Source of the DNA: Eledone cirrhosa
Lineage: Eukaryota > Mollusca > Cephalopoda > Octopoda > Eledonidae
Length of the DNA: 64,000 nucleotides
Direction: 5' to 3'
NCBI GenBank assembly: GCA_964016885.1
Contig: OZ024744.1
Location: 21,196,098 to 21,260,097, forward strand
Below are positions 1-13,679 of the stretch, in pieces. The translations under genes were made by a program, and so were the position numbers. The first letter of the stretch is position 1, and each line of letters opens with the position of its first letter. The notes under the pieces are model-generated. The model saw only the letters and a list, made by a program, of their open reading frames with translations, was not told the origin of the DNA and did not search any database.

Positions 1-530
1 TTAACAACAGATTAATCTTAAGAACTGACTCGTTTTAACAACAGTTGAATCTTAAGACAAAACTCGTTTTAACAACAGTTGAATCTTAAGAACTGACTTG
101 TTCTAACAACAGTTCAGCCTCAAGAACTGACTCGTTTTAAAACAGTTGAATCGTTAGATCTGACTCGTTTTAACAACAGTTGAATCTTAAAATAAAACTC
201 GTTTTAACAATAGTTGAAACTCAAGAACTGACTCGTTTTAGCAACAGTTGAATCTTAATAACTGACTCGTTTTAACAACAGTTGAATGTTAAGATAAAAC
301 TCGTTTTAACAATAGTTGAATCTTAAGAACTGACTCGTTTTAACAACAGTTGAATCTTAAGATAAAACTCGTTTTAACAACTGTTGAATCTTAAGAACTG
401 ACTCGTTTTAGCAACAGTTGAATCTTCAAATTAAACTCGTTTTAACAACAGTTGAATCTTAAGAACTGACTCGTTTTAACAACAGTTGAATGTTAAGATA
501 AAACTCGTTTTAACAATAGTTGAATCTTAA

Positions 531-564
531 GAACTGACTCGTTTTAACAACAGTTGAATCTTAA
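531..564. repeat. Example type A monomer (34 bp)
   Basis: A reference copy of the type A monomer. It begins GAACTGACTCG and ends GAATCTTAA. It holds TGACTCG, whose CG is the only CpG, the near-palindrome CAACAGTTG, and at its end most of the palindrome TCTTAAGA that closes on the next head. The next 34 bases are a type B monomer, so 531-598 is one 68-bp A-B dimer. Confidence 0.95.
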
Positions 565-598
565 GATAAAACTCGTTTTAACAACAGTTGAATCTTAA
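565..598. repeat. Example type B monomer (34 bp)
   Basis: A reference copy of the type B monomer. It begins GATAAAACTCG and then shares the type A body exactly. Where a monomer ending CTTAA meets a B head, the junction forms the perfect 10-bp palindrome ATCTTAAGAT and an AGATAA GATA-factor core. A and B differ only in the first seven bases, so B is probably a diverged sister of A with the body homogenised between them. Confidence 0.95.
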
Positions 599-3500
599 GA
601 AATGACTCGTTTTAACAACAGCTGAATCTTAAGATAAAACTCGTTTTAACAACAGTTCAAACTTAAGAAATGACTCGTTTTAACAAAAGTTGAATATTAT
701 GAACTGACTCATTTTAACAACAGTTGAATCTTAAGATAACATTCGTTTTAACAACAGTTGAATCTTAAGAAGTGACTCGTTTTAACAACAGTTGAATCTT
801 AAGAACTGACTCGTTTTAACGACAGCTGAATCTTAAGATAATTCTCGTTTTAACAACAGTTGAATCTTAAAGATAAAACTCGCTTTAACAACAGTTGAAT
901 CTTAAGAACTGACTCGTTTTAACAACAGTTGAATCTTAAGACAAAACCCGTTTTAACAACAGTTGAATATTAAGAACTGACTCGTTTTAACAACAGTTGA
1001 ATCTTAAGATAAAACTCGTTTTAACAACAGTTGAATCTTAAGAACTGACTCGTTTCATCAACAGTTCAACCTTAAGATCTGACTCGTTTTAACAACAGTT
1101 GAATCTTCAAGTAAAACTCGTTTTAACAACAGTTGAATCTTAAGAACTGACTCGTATTAACAACAGTTGAATGTTAAGATAAAACTCGTTTTAACAATAG
1201 TTGAATCTTAAGAAGTGATTCGTTTTAACAACAGTTGAATCTTAAGATAAAACTCGTTTTAACAACATTTGAATCTTAAGAACTGACTCGTTTTAACAAC
1301 AGTTGAATCTTAAGAACTGACTCGTTTTAACAACAGTTGAATCTTAAGAACTGACTCGTTTTAACAACAACTGAATCTTAAGATAAAACTCGTTTTAACA
1401 ACAGTTGAATCTTAAGAACTGACTCGTTTTAACATCAGTTCAACCTTAAGAACTGACTCGTTTTAACAACAGTTGAATCTTCAAATAAAACTCGTTTTAA
1501 CAACAGTTGAATCTTAAGAACTGACTCGTTTTAACAACAGTTGAATCTTAAGATAAAACTCGTTTTAACAACAGTTGAATCTTAAGAACTGACTCGTTTT
1601 AACAACAGCTGAATCTTAAGATAAAACTCGTTTTAACAACAGTTGAATCTTAAGAACTGACTCGTTTTAACATCAGTTCAACCTTTAGAGCTGAATCGTT
1701 TAACAACAGTTGAATCTTCAAATAAAACTCTTTAAACAACAGTTGAATCTTAAGAACTGACTCGTGTTAACAACAGTTGAATCTTAAGATAAAACTAGTT
1801 TTAACAACAGTTCAACCTTAAGAACTGACTCGTTTTAACAACAGTTGAATCTTAAGAACTGACTCGTTTTAACAACAGTTGAATCCTAAGAACTGACTCG
1901 TTTTAACAACAGCTGATTCTTAAGATAAAACTCGTTTTAACAACAGTTGAATCTTAAGAACTGACTCGTTTTAACAACAGTTGAATCTTAAGATAAAACT
2001 CGTTTTAACAACAGTTGAATCTTAAGAACTGACTCGTTTTATCAACAGTTCAACCTTAAGAACTGACTCGTTTTAACAACAGTTGAATCATCAAATCAAA
2101 CTCGTTTTAACAACAGTTGAATCTTAAGAACTGACTCGTTTTAACATCAGTTCAACCTTAAGAGCTGACTCGTTTAACAACAGTTGAATCTTCAAATAAA
2201 ACTCTTTTAACAACAGTTGAATCTTAAGAACTGACTCGTGTTAACAACAGTTGTGAATCTTAAGATAAAACTAGTTTTAACAACAGTTCAACCTTAAGAA
2301 CTGACTCGTTTTAACAACAGTTGAATCTTCAAATAAAACTCGTTTTAACAACAGTTGAATCTTAAGAACTGACTCGTTTTAACAACAGTTGAATGTTAAG
2401 ATAAAACTCGTTTTAACAACAGCTGAATCTTAAGATAAAACTCGTTTTAACAACAGTTCAAACTTAAGAAATGTCTCGTTTTAACAACTGTTGAATCTTA
2501 TGAACTGACACATTTTAACAACAGTTGAATCTTAAGAACTGATTCGTTTTAACAACAGTTGAATCTTCAAATAAAACTCGTTTTAACAACAGTTGAATCT
2601 TAAGAACTGACTCGTTTTAACAACAGTTGAATGTTAAGATAAAACTCGTTTTAACAACAGTTGAATCTTAAGAACTGACTCGTTTTAACAACAGTTGAAT
2701 CTTCAAATAAAACTCGATTTAACAACAGTTGAATCTTAAGAACTGACTCGTTTTAACAACAGTTGAATCTTAAGAACTGACTCGTTTTAACAACAGTTAA
2801 ATCTTAATAACTGACTCGTTTTAACAACAGTTGAATGTTAAGTTAAACCTCGTTTTAACAATAGTTGAATCTTAAGAACTGACTCGTTTTAACAACAGTT
2901 GAATCTTATGAACTGACTCATTTTAGCAACAGTTGAATCTTAAGATAACATTCGTTTTAACAACAGTTGAATCTTAAGATAAAACTCGTTTTAACAACAG
3001 TTGAATCTTAAGAACTGACTCGTTTCATCAACAGATCAACCTTAAGAACTGACTCGTTTTAACAACAGTTGAATCTTCAAATAAAACTCGTTTTAACAAC
3101 AATTGAGTCTTAAGAACTGACTCGTTTTAACAACAGTTGAATCTTAAGAACTGACTCGTTTTAACAACAGTTGAATCTTAATATAAAACTCGTTTTAACA
3201 ACAGTTGAATCTTAAGAACTGACTCGGTTTAACAACCGCTGAATCTTAAGATAAAACTCGTTTTAACAACAGTTGAATCTTAAGAACTGACTCGTTTTAA
3301 CAACAGTTGAATCTTAAGATAAAACTCGTTTTAACAACAGTTGAATCTTATGAGCTAACTCATTTTAACAACAGTTGAATCTTAAGTTAAGACTCGTTTT
3401 AACAACAGTTGAATCTTAAGAACTGACTCGTTTTAACGACAGCTGAATCTTAAGATAAAACTTGTTTTAAGAACAGTTGAATCTTAAAGATAAAACTCGC

Positions 3501-3637
3501 TTTAACAACAGTTGAATCTTAAGAACTGACTCGTTTTAACAACAGTTGAATCTTAAGACAAAACCCGTTTTAACAACAGTTGAATCTTAAGAACTGTCTC
3601 GTTTTAACAACAGTTGAATCTTAAGATAAACCTCGTT

Positions 3638-6461
3638 TTAACAACAGATTAATCTTAAGAACTGACTCGTTTTAACAACAGTTGAATCTTAAGACAAAAC
3701 TCGTTTTAACAACAGTTGAATCTTAAGAACTGACTTGTTCTAACAACAGTTCAGCCTCAAGAACTGACTCGTTTTAAAACAGTTGAATCGTTAGATCTGA
3801 CTCGTTTTAACAACAGTTGAATCTTAAAATAAAACTCGTTTTAACAATAGTTGAAACTCAAGAACTGACTCGTTTTAGCAACAGTTGAATCTTAATAACT
3901 GACTCGTTTTAACAACAGTTGAATGTTAAGATAAAACTCGTTTTAACAATAGTTGAATCTTAAGAACTGACTCGTTTTAACAACAGTTGAATCTTAAGAT
4001 AAAACTCGTTTTAACAACTGTTGAATCTTAAGAACTGACTCGTTTTAACAACAGTTGAATCTTCAAATTAAACTCGTTTTAACAACAGTTGAATCTTAAG
4101 AACTGACTCGTTTTAACAACAGTTGAATGTTAAGATAAAACTCGTTTTAACAATAGTTGAATCTTAAGAACTGACTCGTTTTAACAACAGTTGAATCTTA
4201 AGATAAAACTCGTTTTAACAACAGTTGAATCTTAAGAAATGACTCGTTTTAACAACAGCTGAATCTTAAGATAAAACTCGTTTTAACAACAGTTCAAACT
4301 TAAGAAATGACTCGTTTTAACAAAAGTTGAATATTATGAACTGACTCATTTTAACAACAGTTGAATCTTAAGATAACATTCGTTTTAACAACAGTTGAAT
4401 CTTAAGAACTGACTCGTTTTAACGACAGTTGAATCTTAGGATAATTCTCGTTTTAACAACAGTTGAATCTTAAAGATAAAACTCGCTTTAACAACAGTTG
4501 AATCTTAAGAACTGACTCGTTTTAACAACAGTTGAATCTTAAGACAAAACCCGTTTTAACAACAGTTGAATATTAAGAACTGACTCGTTTTAACAACAGT
4601 TGAATCTTAAGATAAAACTCGTTTTAACAACAGTTGAATCTTAAGAACTGACTCGTTTTATCAACAGTTCAACCTTAAGATCTGACTCGTTTTAACAACA
4701 GTTGAATCTTCAAGTAAAACTGGTTTTAACAACAGTTGAATCTTAAGAACTGACTCGTATTAACAACAGTTGAATGTTAAGATAAAACTCGTTTTAACAA
4801 TAGTTGAATCTTACGAAGTGATTCGTTTTAACAACAGTTGAATCTTAAGATAAAACTCGTTTTAACAACATTTGAATCTTAAGAACTGACTCGTTTTAAC
4901 AACAGTTGAATCTTAAGAACTGACTCGTTTTAACAACAGTTGAATCTTAAGATAAAACTCGTTTTAACAACAGTTGAATCTTAAGAACTGACTCGTTTCA
5001 TCAACAGATCAACCTTAAGAACTGACTCGTTTTAACAACAGTTGAATCTTCAAATAAAACTCGTTTTAACAACAATTGAATCTTAAGAACTGACTCGTTT
5101 TAACAACAGTTGAATCTTGAGAACTGATTCGTTTTAACAACAGTTGAATCTTAAGATAAAACTCGTTTTAACAACAGTTGAATCTTAAGAACGGACTCGT
5201 TTTAACAACACCTGAATCTTAAGATAAAACTCGTTTTAACAACAGTTGAATCTTAAGAACTGATTCGTTTTAACAACAGTTCAAACTTAAGAACTGACTC
5301 GTTTTAACAACAGTTGAATCTTATGAACTGACTCATTTTAACAACAGTTGAATCTTAAGATAACATTCGTTTTAACAACAGTTGAATCTTAAGAACTGAC
5401 TCGTTTTAACAACAGTTGAATCTTAAAGATAAAACTCGTTTCGACAACAGTTGAATCTTAAGAACTGACTCGTTTTAACAACAGCTGAATCTTAAGATAA
5501 AACTCGTTTTAACAACAGTTGAATCTTAAGATAAAACTCGTTTTAACAACAGTTGAATCTTAAGAACTGACTCGTTTTAACGACAGCTGAATCTTAAGAT
5601 AAAACTCGTTTTAACAACAGTTCAAACTTAAGAAATGACTCGTTTTAACAACAGTTGAATCTTATGAACTGACTCATTTTAACAACAGTTGAATCTTAAA
5701 AACTGATTCGTTTTAACAACAGTTGAATCTTAAGATAAAACTCGTTTTAACAACAGTTGAATCTTAAGAACAGACTCGTTTTAACAACAGCTGAATCTTA
5801 AGATAAAACTCGTTTTAACAACAGTTGAATCTTAAGAACTGACTCGTTTTAACAACAGCTGAATCTTAAGATAAAACTCGTTTTAACAACAGTTGAATCT
5901 TAAGATAAAACTCGTTTTAACAACAGTTGAACCTTATGAGCTAACTCATTTTAACAACAGTTGAATCTTAAGTTAAGACTCGTTTTAACAACAGTTGAAT
6001 CTTAAGAACTGACTCGTTTTAACAACAGCTGAATCTTAAGATAAAAATCGTTTTAACAACAGTTGAATCTTAAGATAAAACTCGTTTTAACAACAGTTGA
6101 ATCTTAAGAACTGACTCGTTTTAACAACAGTTGAATCTTAAGATAAAAATCGTTTTAACAACAGTTGAATCTTATGAGCTAACTCATTTTAACAACAGTT
6201 GAATCTAAAGTTAAGACTCGTTTTAACAACAGTTGAATCTTAAAAACTGACTCGTTTTAACGACAGCTGAATCTTAAGATAAAACTTGTTTTAACAACAG
6301 TTGAATCTTAAAGATAAAACTCGCTTTAACAACAGTTGAATCTTAAGAACTGTCTCGTTTTAACAACAGATGAATCTTAAGACAAAACCCGTTTTAACAA
6401 CAGTTGAATCTTAAGAACTGTCTCGTTTTAACAACAGTTGAATCCTAAGATAAACCTCGTT
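3638..6461. repeat. HOR alpha copy 2 (2824 bp)
   Basis: Begins with the AACAGATTAATC head and follows the alpha marker order, but is about 0.8 kb shorter than copy 1. It carries the private variants CTTAGGATAATTCTCG (about 4436) and CTTACGAAGTGATTCG (about 4810). Both recur in the last copy of the window (about 61964 and 62339), which makes that copy its closest relative. A pair of monomers present there near 61880-61950 is missing here near 4400. Confidence 0.85.
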
Positions 6462-9400
6462 TTAACAACAGATTAATCTTAAGAACTGACTCGTTTTAAC
6501 AACAGTTGAATCTCAAGACAAAACTCGTTTTAACAACAGTTGAATCTTAAGAACTGACTTGTTCTAACAACAGTTCAGCCTCAAGAACTGACTCGTTTTA
6601 AAACAGTTGAATCGTTAGATCTGACTCGTTTTATCAACAGTTGAATCTTAAAATAAAACTCGTTTTAACAATAGTTGAATCTCAAGAACTGACTCGTTTT
6701 AGCAACAGTTGAATCTTAATAACTGACTCGTTTTAACAACAGTTGAATCTTAAGATAAAACTCGTTTTAACAACTGTTGAATCTTAAGAACTGACTCATT
6801 TTAACAACAGTTGAATCTTCAAATAAAACTCGTTTTAACAACAGTTGAATCTTAAGAACTGACTCGTTTTAACAACAGTTGAATGTTAAGATAAAACTCG
6901 TTTTAACAATAGTTGAATCTTAAGAACTGACTCGTTTTAACAACAGTTGAATCTTAAGATAAAACTCGTTTTAACAACAGTTGAATCTTAAGAAATGACT
7001 CGTTTTAACAACAGCTGAATCTTAAGATAAAACTCGTTTTAACAACAGTTCAAACTTAAGAAATGACTCGTTTTAACAAAAGTTGAATATTATGAACTCA
7101 CTCATTTTAACAACAGTTGAATCTTAAGATAACATTCGTTATAACAACAGTTGAATCTTAAGAACTGATTCGTTTTAACAACAGTTGAATCTTAAGATAA
7201 AACTCGTTTTAACAACAGTTGAATCTTAAGAACGGACTCGTTTTAACAACAGCTGAATCTTAAGATAAAACTCGTTTTAACAACAGTTGAATCTTAAGAA
7301 CTGATTCGTTTTAACAACAGTTCAAACTTAAGAACTGATTCGTTTTAACAACAGTTGAATCTTATGAACTGACTTATTTTAACAACAGTTGAATCTTAAG
7401 ATAACATTCGTTTTAACAACAGTTGAATCTTAAGAACTGACTCGTTTTAACAACAGTTGAATCTTAAGATAAAACTCGTTTTAACAACAGTTGAATCTTA
7501 AGAACTGACTCGTGTTAACGACAGCTGAATCTTAATATAAATCTCGTTTTAACAACAGTTGAATCTTAAAGATAAAACTCGCTTTAACAACAGTTGAATC
7601 TTAAGAACTGACTCGTTTTAACAACAGTTGAATCTTAAGACAAAACCCGTTTTAACAACAGTTGAATATTAAGAACTGTCTCGTTTTAACAACAGTTGAA
7701 TGTTAAGATAAAACTCGTTTTAACAATAGTTGTATCTTAAGAACTGACTCGTTTTAACAACAGTTGAATCTTAAGATAACACTCGTTTTAACAACAGTTG
7801 AATCTTAAGAACTGACTCGTTTCATCAACAGTTCAACCTTAAGAACTGACTCGTTTTAACAACAGTTGAATCTTCAAATAAAACTCGTTTTAACAACAGT
7901 TGAATCTTAAGAACTGACTCGTTTTAACAACAGTTGAATGTTAAGATAAAACTCGTTTTAACAACAGTTGAATCTTAAGAACTGACTCGTTTTAACAACA
8001 GCTGAATCTTAAGATAAAACTCGTTTTAACAACAGTTGAATCTTAAGAACTGACTAGTTTTAACATCAGTTCAACCTTAAGAGCTGACTCGTTTAACAAC
8101 AGTTGAATCTTCAAATAAAACTCTTTAAACAACAGTTGAATCTTAAGAACTGACTCGTTTTAACATCAGTTCAACCTTTAGAGCTGAATCGTTTAACAAC
8201 AGTTGAATCTTCAAATAAAACTCTTTAAACAACAGTTGAATCTTAAGAACTGACTCGTATTAACAACAGTTGAATGTTAAGATAAAACTCGTTTTAACAA
8301 TAGTTGAATCTTAAGAACTGATTCGTTTTAACAACAGTTGAATCTTAAGATAAAACTCGTTTTAACAACAGTTGAATCTTAAGATAAAACTCGTTTTAAC
8401 AACAGTTGAATCTTAAGAACTGACTCGTTTTAACAACAGCTGAATCTTAAGATAAAACTCGTTTTAACAACAGTTGAATCTTTAGAACTGACTCGTTTTA
8501 TCAACAGTTCAACCTTAAGAACTGACTCGTTTTAACAACAGTTGAATCTTCAAATAAAACTCGTTTTAACAACAGTTGAATCTTAAGAACTGACTCGTTT
8601 TAACAACAGTTGAATGTTAAGATAAAACTCGTTTTAACAACAGTTGAATCTTAAGAACTGACTCGTTTTAACAACAGCTGAATCTTAAGATAAAACTCGT
8701 TTTAACAACAGTTGAATCTTAAGAACTGACTCGTTTTAACATCAGTTCAACCTTAAGAGCTGACTCGTTTAACAACAGTTGAATCTTCAAATAAAACTCT
8801 TTAAACAACAGTTGAATCTTAAGAACTGACTCGTTTTAACATCAGTTCAACCTTTAGAGCTGAATCGTTTAACAACAGTTGAATCTTCAAATAAAACTCT
8901 TTAAACAACAGTTGAATCTTAAGAACTGACTCGTGTTAACAACAGTTGAATCTTAAGATAAAACTAGTTTTAACAACAGTTCAACCTTAAGAACTGACTC
9001 GTTTTAACAACAGTTGAATCTTAAGAACTGACTCGTTTTAACAACAGTTGAATCTTAAGATAAAACTCGTTGTAACAACAGTTGAATCTTAAGAACTGAC
9101 TCGTTTTAACATCAGTTGAATGTTAAGATAAAACTCGTTTTAACAACAGTTGAATCTTAAGAACTGACTCTTTTAACAACAGCTGAATCTTAAGATAAAA
9201 CTCGTTTTAACAACAGTTCAAACTTAAGAAATGTCTCGTTTTAACAACTGTTGAATCTTATGAACTGACACATTTTAACAACAGTTGAATCTTAAGATAA
9301 CATTCGTTTTAACAACAGTTGAATCTTAAGAACTGATTCGTTTTAACAACAGCTGATTCTTAAGATAAAACTCGTTTTAACAATAGTTGAATCTTAACAA

Positions 9401-10227
9401 CTGAATCGTTTTAACAACAGTTCAACCTTAAGAACTGACTCGTTTTAACAACAATTGAATCTTCAAATAAAACTCGATTTAACAACAGTTGAATCTTAAG
9501 AACTGACTCGTTTTAACAAGAGTTGAATCTTAAGAACTGACTCGTTTTAACAACAGTTAAATCTTAATAACTGACTCGTTTTAACAACAGTTGAATGTTA
9601 AGTTAAAACTCGTTTTAACAATAGTTGAATCTTAAGAACTGACTCGTTTTAACAACAGTTGAATCTTATGAACTGACTCATTTTAGCAACAGTTGAATCT
9701 TAAGATAACATTCGTTTTAACAACAGTTGAATCTTAAGATAAAACTCGTTTTAACAACAGTTGAATTATTAAGAACTGACTCGTTTCATCAACAGATCAA
9801 CCTTAAGAACTGACTCGTTTTAACAACAGTTGAATCTTCAAATAAAACTCGTTTTAACAACAATTGAATCATAAGAACTGACTCGTTTTAACAACAGTTG
9901 AATCTTAAGAACTGATTCGTTTTAACAACAGTTGAATCTTAAGATAAAAATCGTTTTAACAACAGTTGAATCTTAAGAACTGACTTGTTCTAACAACAGT
10001 TCAGCCTCAAGAACTGACTCGTTTTAAAACAGTTGAATCGTTAGATAAAACTTGTTTTAACAACAGTTGAATCTTAAAGATAAAACTCGCTTTAACAACA
10101 GTTGAATCTTAAGAACTGTCTCGTTTTAACAACAGTTGAATCTTAAGACAAAACCCGTTTTAACAACAGTTGAATCTTAAGAACTGTCTCGTTTTAACAA
10201 CAGTTGAATCCTAAGATAAACCTCGTT
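6462..10227. repeat. HOR alpha copy 3 (3766 bp)
   Basis: Starts at the AACAGATTAATC head. A private variant, CGTTATAACAAC at about 7137, is shared only with the next two alpha copies (10901 and 14258), which marks these three as a local family. Near its end, about 9984-10056, a second GACTTGTTCTAAC block is fused to a GATAAAACTTG monomer. This is a recombinant junction out of the normal marker order. Confidence 0.83.
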
Positions 10228-13200
10228 TTAACAACAGATTAATCTTAAGAACTGACTCGTTTTAACAACAGTTGAATCTTAAGACAAAACTCGTTTTAAC
10301 AACAGTTGAATCTTAAGAACTGACTTGTTCTAACAACAGTTCAGCCTCAAGAACTGACTCGTTTTAAAACAGTTGAATCGTTAGATCTGACTCGTTTTAT
10401 CAACAGTTGAATCTTAAAATAAAACTCGTTTTAACAATAGTTGAATCTCAAGAACTGACTCGTTTTAGCAACAGTTGAATCTTAATAACTGACTCGTTTT
10501 AACAACAGTTGAATCTTAAGATAAAACTCGTTTTAACAACTGTTGAATCTTAAGAACTGTCATTTTAACAACAGTTGAATCTTCAAATAAAACTCGTTTT
10601 AACAACAGTTGAATCTTAAGAACTGACTCGTTTTAACAACAGTTGAATGTTAAGATAAAACTCGTTTTAACAATAGTTGAATCTTAAGAACTGACTCGTT
10701 TTAACAACAGTTGAATCTTAAGATAAAACTCGTTTTAACAACAGTTGAATCTTAAGAAATGACTCGTTTTAACAACAGCTGAATCTTAAGATAAAACTCG
10801 TTTTAACAACAGTTCAAACTTAAGAAATGACTCGTTTTAACAAAAGTTGAATATTATGAACTCACTCATTTTAACAACAGTTGAATCTTAAGATAACATT
10901 CGTTATAACAACAGTTGAATCTTAAGATAAAACTCGTTTTAACAACAGTTGAATCTTAAGAACGGACTCGTTTAACAACAGCTGAATCTTAAGATAAAAC
11001 TCGTTTTAACAACAGTTGAATCTTAAGAACTGATTCGTTTTAACAACAGTTCAAACTTAAGAACTGATTCGTTTTAACAACAGTTGAATCTTATGAACTG
11101 ACTTATTTTAACAACAGTTGAATCTTAAGATAACATTCGTTTTAACAACAGTTGAATCTTAAGAACTGACTCGTTTTAACAACAGTTGAATCTTAAGATA
11201 AAACTCGTTTTAACAACAGTTGAATCTCAAGAACTGACTCGTTTTAACGACAGCTGAATCTTAAAATAAATCTCGTTTTAACAACAGTTGAATCTTAAAG
11301 ATAAAACTCGCTTTAACAACAGTTGAATCTTAAGAACTGACTCGTTTTAACAACAGTTGAATCTTAAGACAAAACCCGTTTTAACAACAGTTGAATATTA
11401 AGAACTGTCTCGTTTTAACAACAGTTGAATGGTAAGATAAAACTCGTTTTAACAATAGTTGTATCTTAAGAACTGACTCGTTTTAACAACAGTTGAATCT
11501 TAAGATAACACTCGTTTTAACAAGAGTTGAATCTTAAGAACTGACTCGTTTCATCAACAGTTCAACCTTAAGAACTGACTCGTTTTAACAACAGTTGAAT
11601 CTTCAAATAAAACTCGTTTTAACAACAGTTGAATCTTAAGAACTGACTCGTTTTAACAACAGTTGAATGTTAAGATAAAACTCGTTTTAACAACAGTTGA
11701 ATCTTAAGAACTGACTCGTTTTAACAACAGCTGAATCTTAAGATAAAACTCGTTTTAACAACAGTTGAATCTTTAGAACTGACTCGTTTTATCAACAGTT
11801 CAACCTTAAGAACTGACTCGTTTTAACAACAGTTGAATCTTCAAATAAAACTCGTTTTAACAACAGTTGAATCTTAAGAACTGACTCGTTTTAACAACAG
11901 TTGAATGTTAAGATAAAACTCGTTTTAACAACAGTTGAATCTTAAGAACTGACTCGTTTTAACAACAGCTGAATCTTAAGATAACACTCGTTTTAACAAC
12001 AGTTGAATCTTAAGAACTGACTCGTTTTAACATCAGTTCAACCTTAAGAGCTGACTCGTTTAACAACAGTTGAATCTTCAAATAAAACTCTTTAAACAAC
12101 AGTTGAATCTTAAGAACTGACTCGTTTTAACATCAGTTCAACCTTTAGAGCTGAATCGTTTAACAACAGTTGAATCTTCAAATAAAACTCTTTACACAAC
12201 AGTTGAATCTTAAGAACTGACTCGTGTTAACAACAGTTGAATCTTAAGATAAAACTAGTTTTAACAACAGTTCAACCTTAAGAACTGACTCGTTTTAACA
12301 ACAGTTGAATCTTCAAATAAAACTCGTTTTAACAACAGTTGAATCTTAAGAACTGACTCGTTTTAACAACAGTTGAATGTTAAGATAAAACTCGTTTTAA
12401 CAACAGTTGAATCTTAAGAACTGACTCGTTTAACAACAGCTGAATCTTAAGATAAAACTCGTTTTAACAACAGTTCAAACTTAAGAAATGTCTCGTTTTA
12501 ACAACTGTTGAATCTTATGAACTGACACATTTTAACAACAGTTGAATCTTAAGATAACATTCGTTTTAACAACAGTTGAATCTTAAGAACTGATTCGTTT
12601 TAACAACAGTTGAATGTTAAGATAAAACTCGTTTTAACAACAGTTGAATCTTAAGAACTGACTCGTGTTAACAACAGTTGAATCTTAAGATAAAACTAGT
12701 TTTAACAACAGTTCAACCTTAAGAACTGACTCGTTTTAACAACAGTTGAATCTTAAGAACTGACTCGTTTTAACAACAGTTGAATCCTAAGAACTGACTC
12801 GTTTTAACAACAGCTGATTCTTAAGATAAAACTCGTTTTAACAACAGTTGAAACTTAAGAACTGACTCGTTTTAACAACAGTTGAATCTTAAGATAAAAC
12901 TCGTTTTAACAACAGTTGAATCTTAAGAACTGACTCGTTTTATCAACAGTTCAACCTTAAGAACTGACTCGTTTTAACAACAGTTGAATCATCAAATCAA
13001 ACTCGTTTTAACAACAGTTGAATCTTAAGAACTGACTCATTTTAGCAACAGTTGAATCTTAAGATAAAACTAGTTTTAACAACAGTTCAACCTTAAGAAC
13101 TGACTCGTTTTAACAACAGTTGTATCTTCAAATAAAACTCGTTTTAACAACAGTTGAATCTTAAGAACTGACTCGGTTTAACAACAGTTGAATGTTAAGA

Positions 13201-13679
13201 TAAAACTCGTTTTAACAACAGTTGAATCTTAAGAACTGACTCGTTTAACAACAGCTGAATCTTAAGATAAAACTCGTTTTAACAACAGTTCAAACTTAAG
13301 AAATGTCTCGTTTTAACAACTGTTGAATCTTATGAACTGACACATTTTAACAACAGTTGAATCTTAAGATAACATTCGTTTTAACAACAGTTGAATCTTA
13401 AGAACTGATTCGTTTTAACAACAGTTGAATCTTAAGATGAAACTCGTTTTAACAACAGTTGAATCTTAAGAACTGACTCGTTTTAACAACAGCTGATTCT
13501 TAAGATAAAACTCGTTTTAACAAAAGTTGAATCTTAACAACTGAATCGTTTTAACAACAGTTCAACCTTAAGAACTGACTCGTTTTAACAACAATTGAAT
13601 CTTCAAATAAAACTCGATTTAACAACAGTTGAATCTTAAGAACTGACTCGTTTTAACAAGAGTTGAATCTTAAGAACTG
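10228..13679. repeat. HOR alpha copy 4 (about 3.45 kb)
   Basis: Begins with AACAGATTAATC and shares CGTTATAAC with copies 3 and 5. It also has a 2-bp loss, GAACTGTCATTTT in place of GAACTGACTCATTTT, at about 10554. The same loss recurs at 13911, exactly 3357 bp away, so copy 5 was made by duplicating part of this copy. The GAAATGTCTCG marker appears twice near its end (12485 and 13300, 815 bp apart), which shows an internal duplication of about 24 monomers. Confidence 0.8.

Larger units (their letters stand above)
1..3637. repeat. HOR alpha copy 1 (3637 bp)
   Basis: Starts with the alpha diagnostic head AACAGATTAATC, which recurs at about 3638, 6462, 10228, 18915, 22276, 24483, 49343, 49818, 53622, 57396 and 61098. 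Ordered markers follow: GACAAAACTCG; GACTTGTTCTAAC (95) with CAGTTCAGCCTCAAG; the shortened monomer GTTTTAAAACAGTTGAATCG; GTTTTAGCAACAG; GAATATTATGAACTG; GATAATTCTCG; GACAAAACCCG; ACCTTTAGAGCTGAATCG; GAAATGTCTCG; CTCGGTTTAACAACCGCTG; TTAAGAACAGTTG. Its nearest relative is the copy at 53622, colinear at a constant offset of 53621 through at least 2251. About two monomers are missing near 2415 relative to that copy. Confidence 0.85.
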
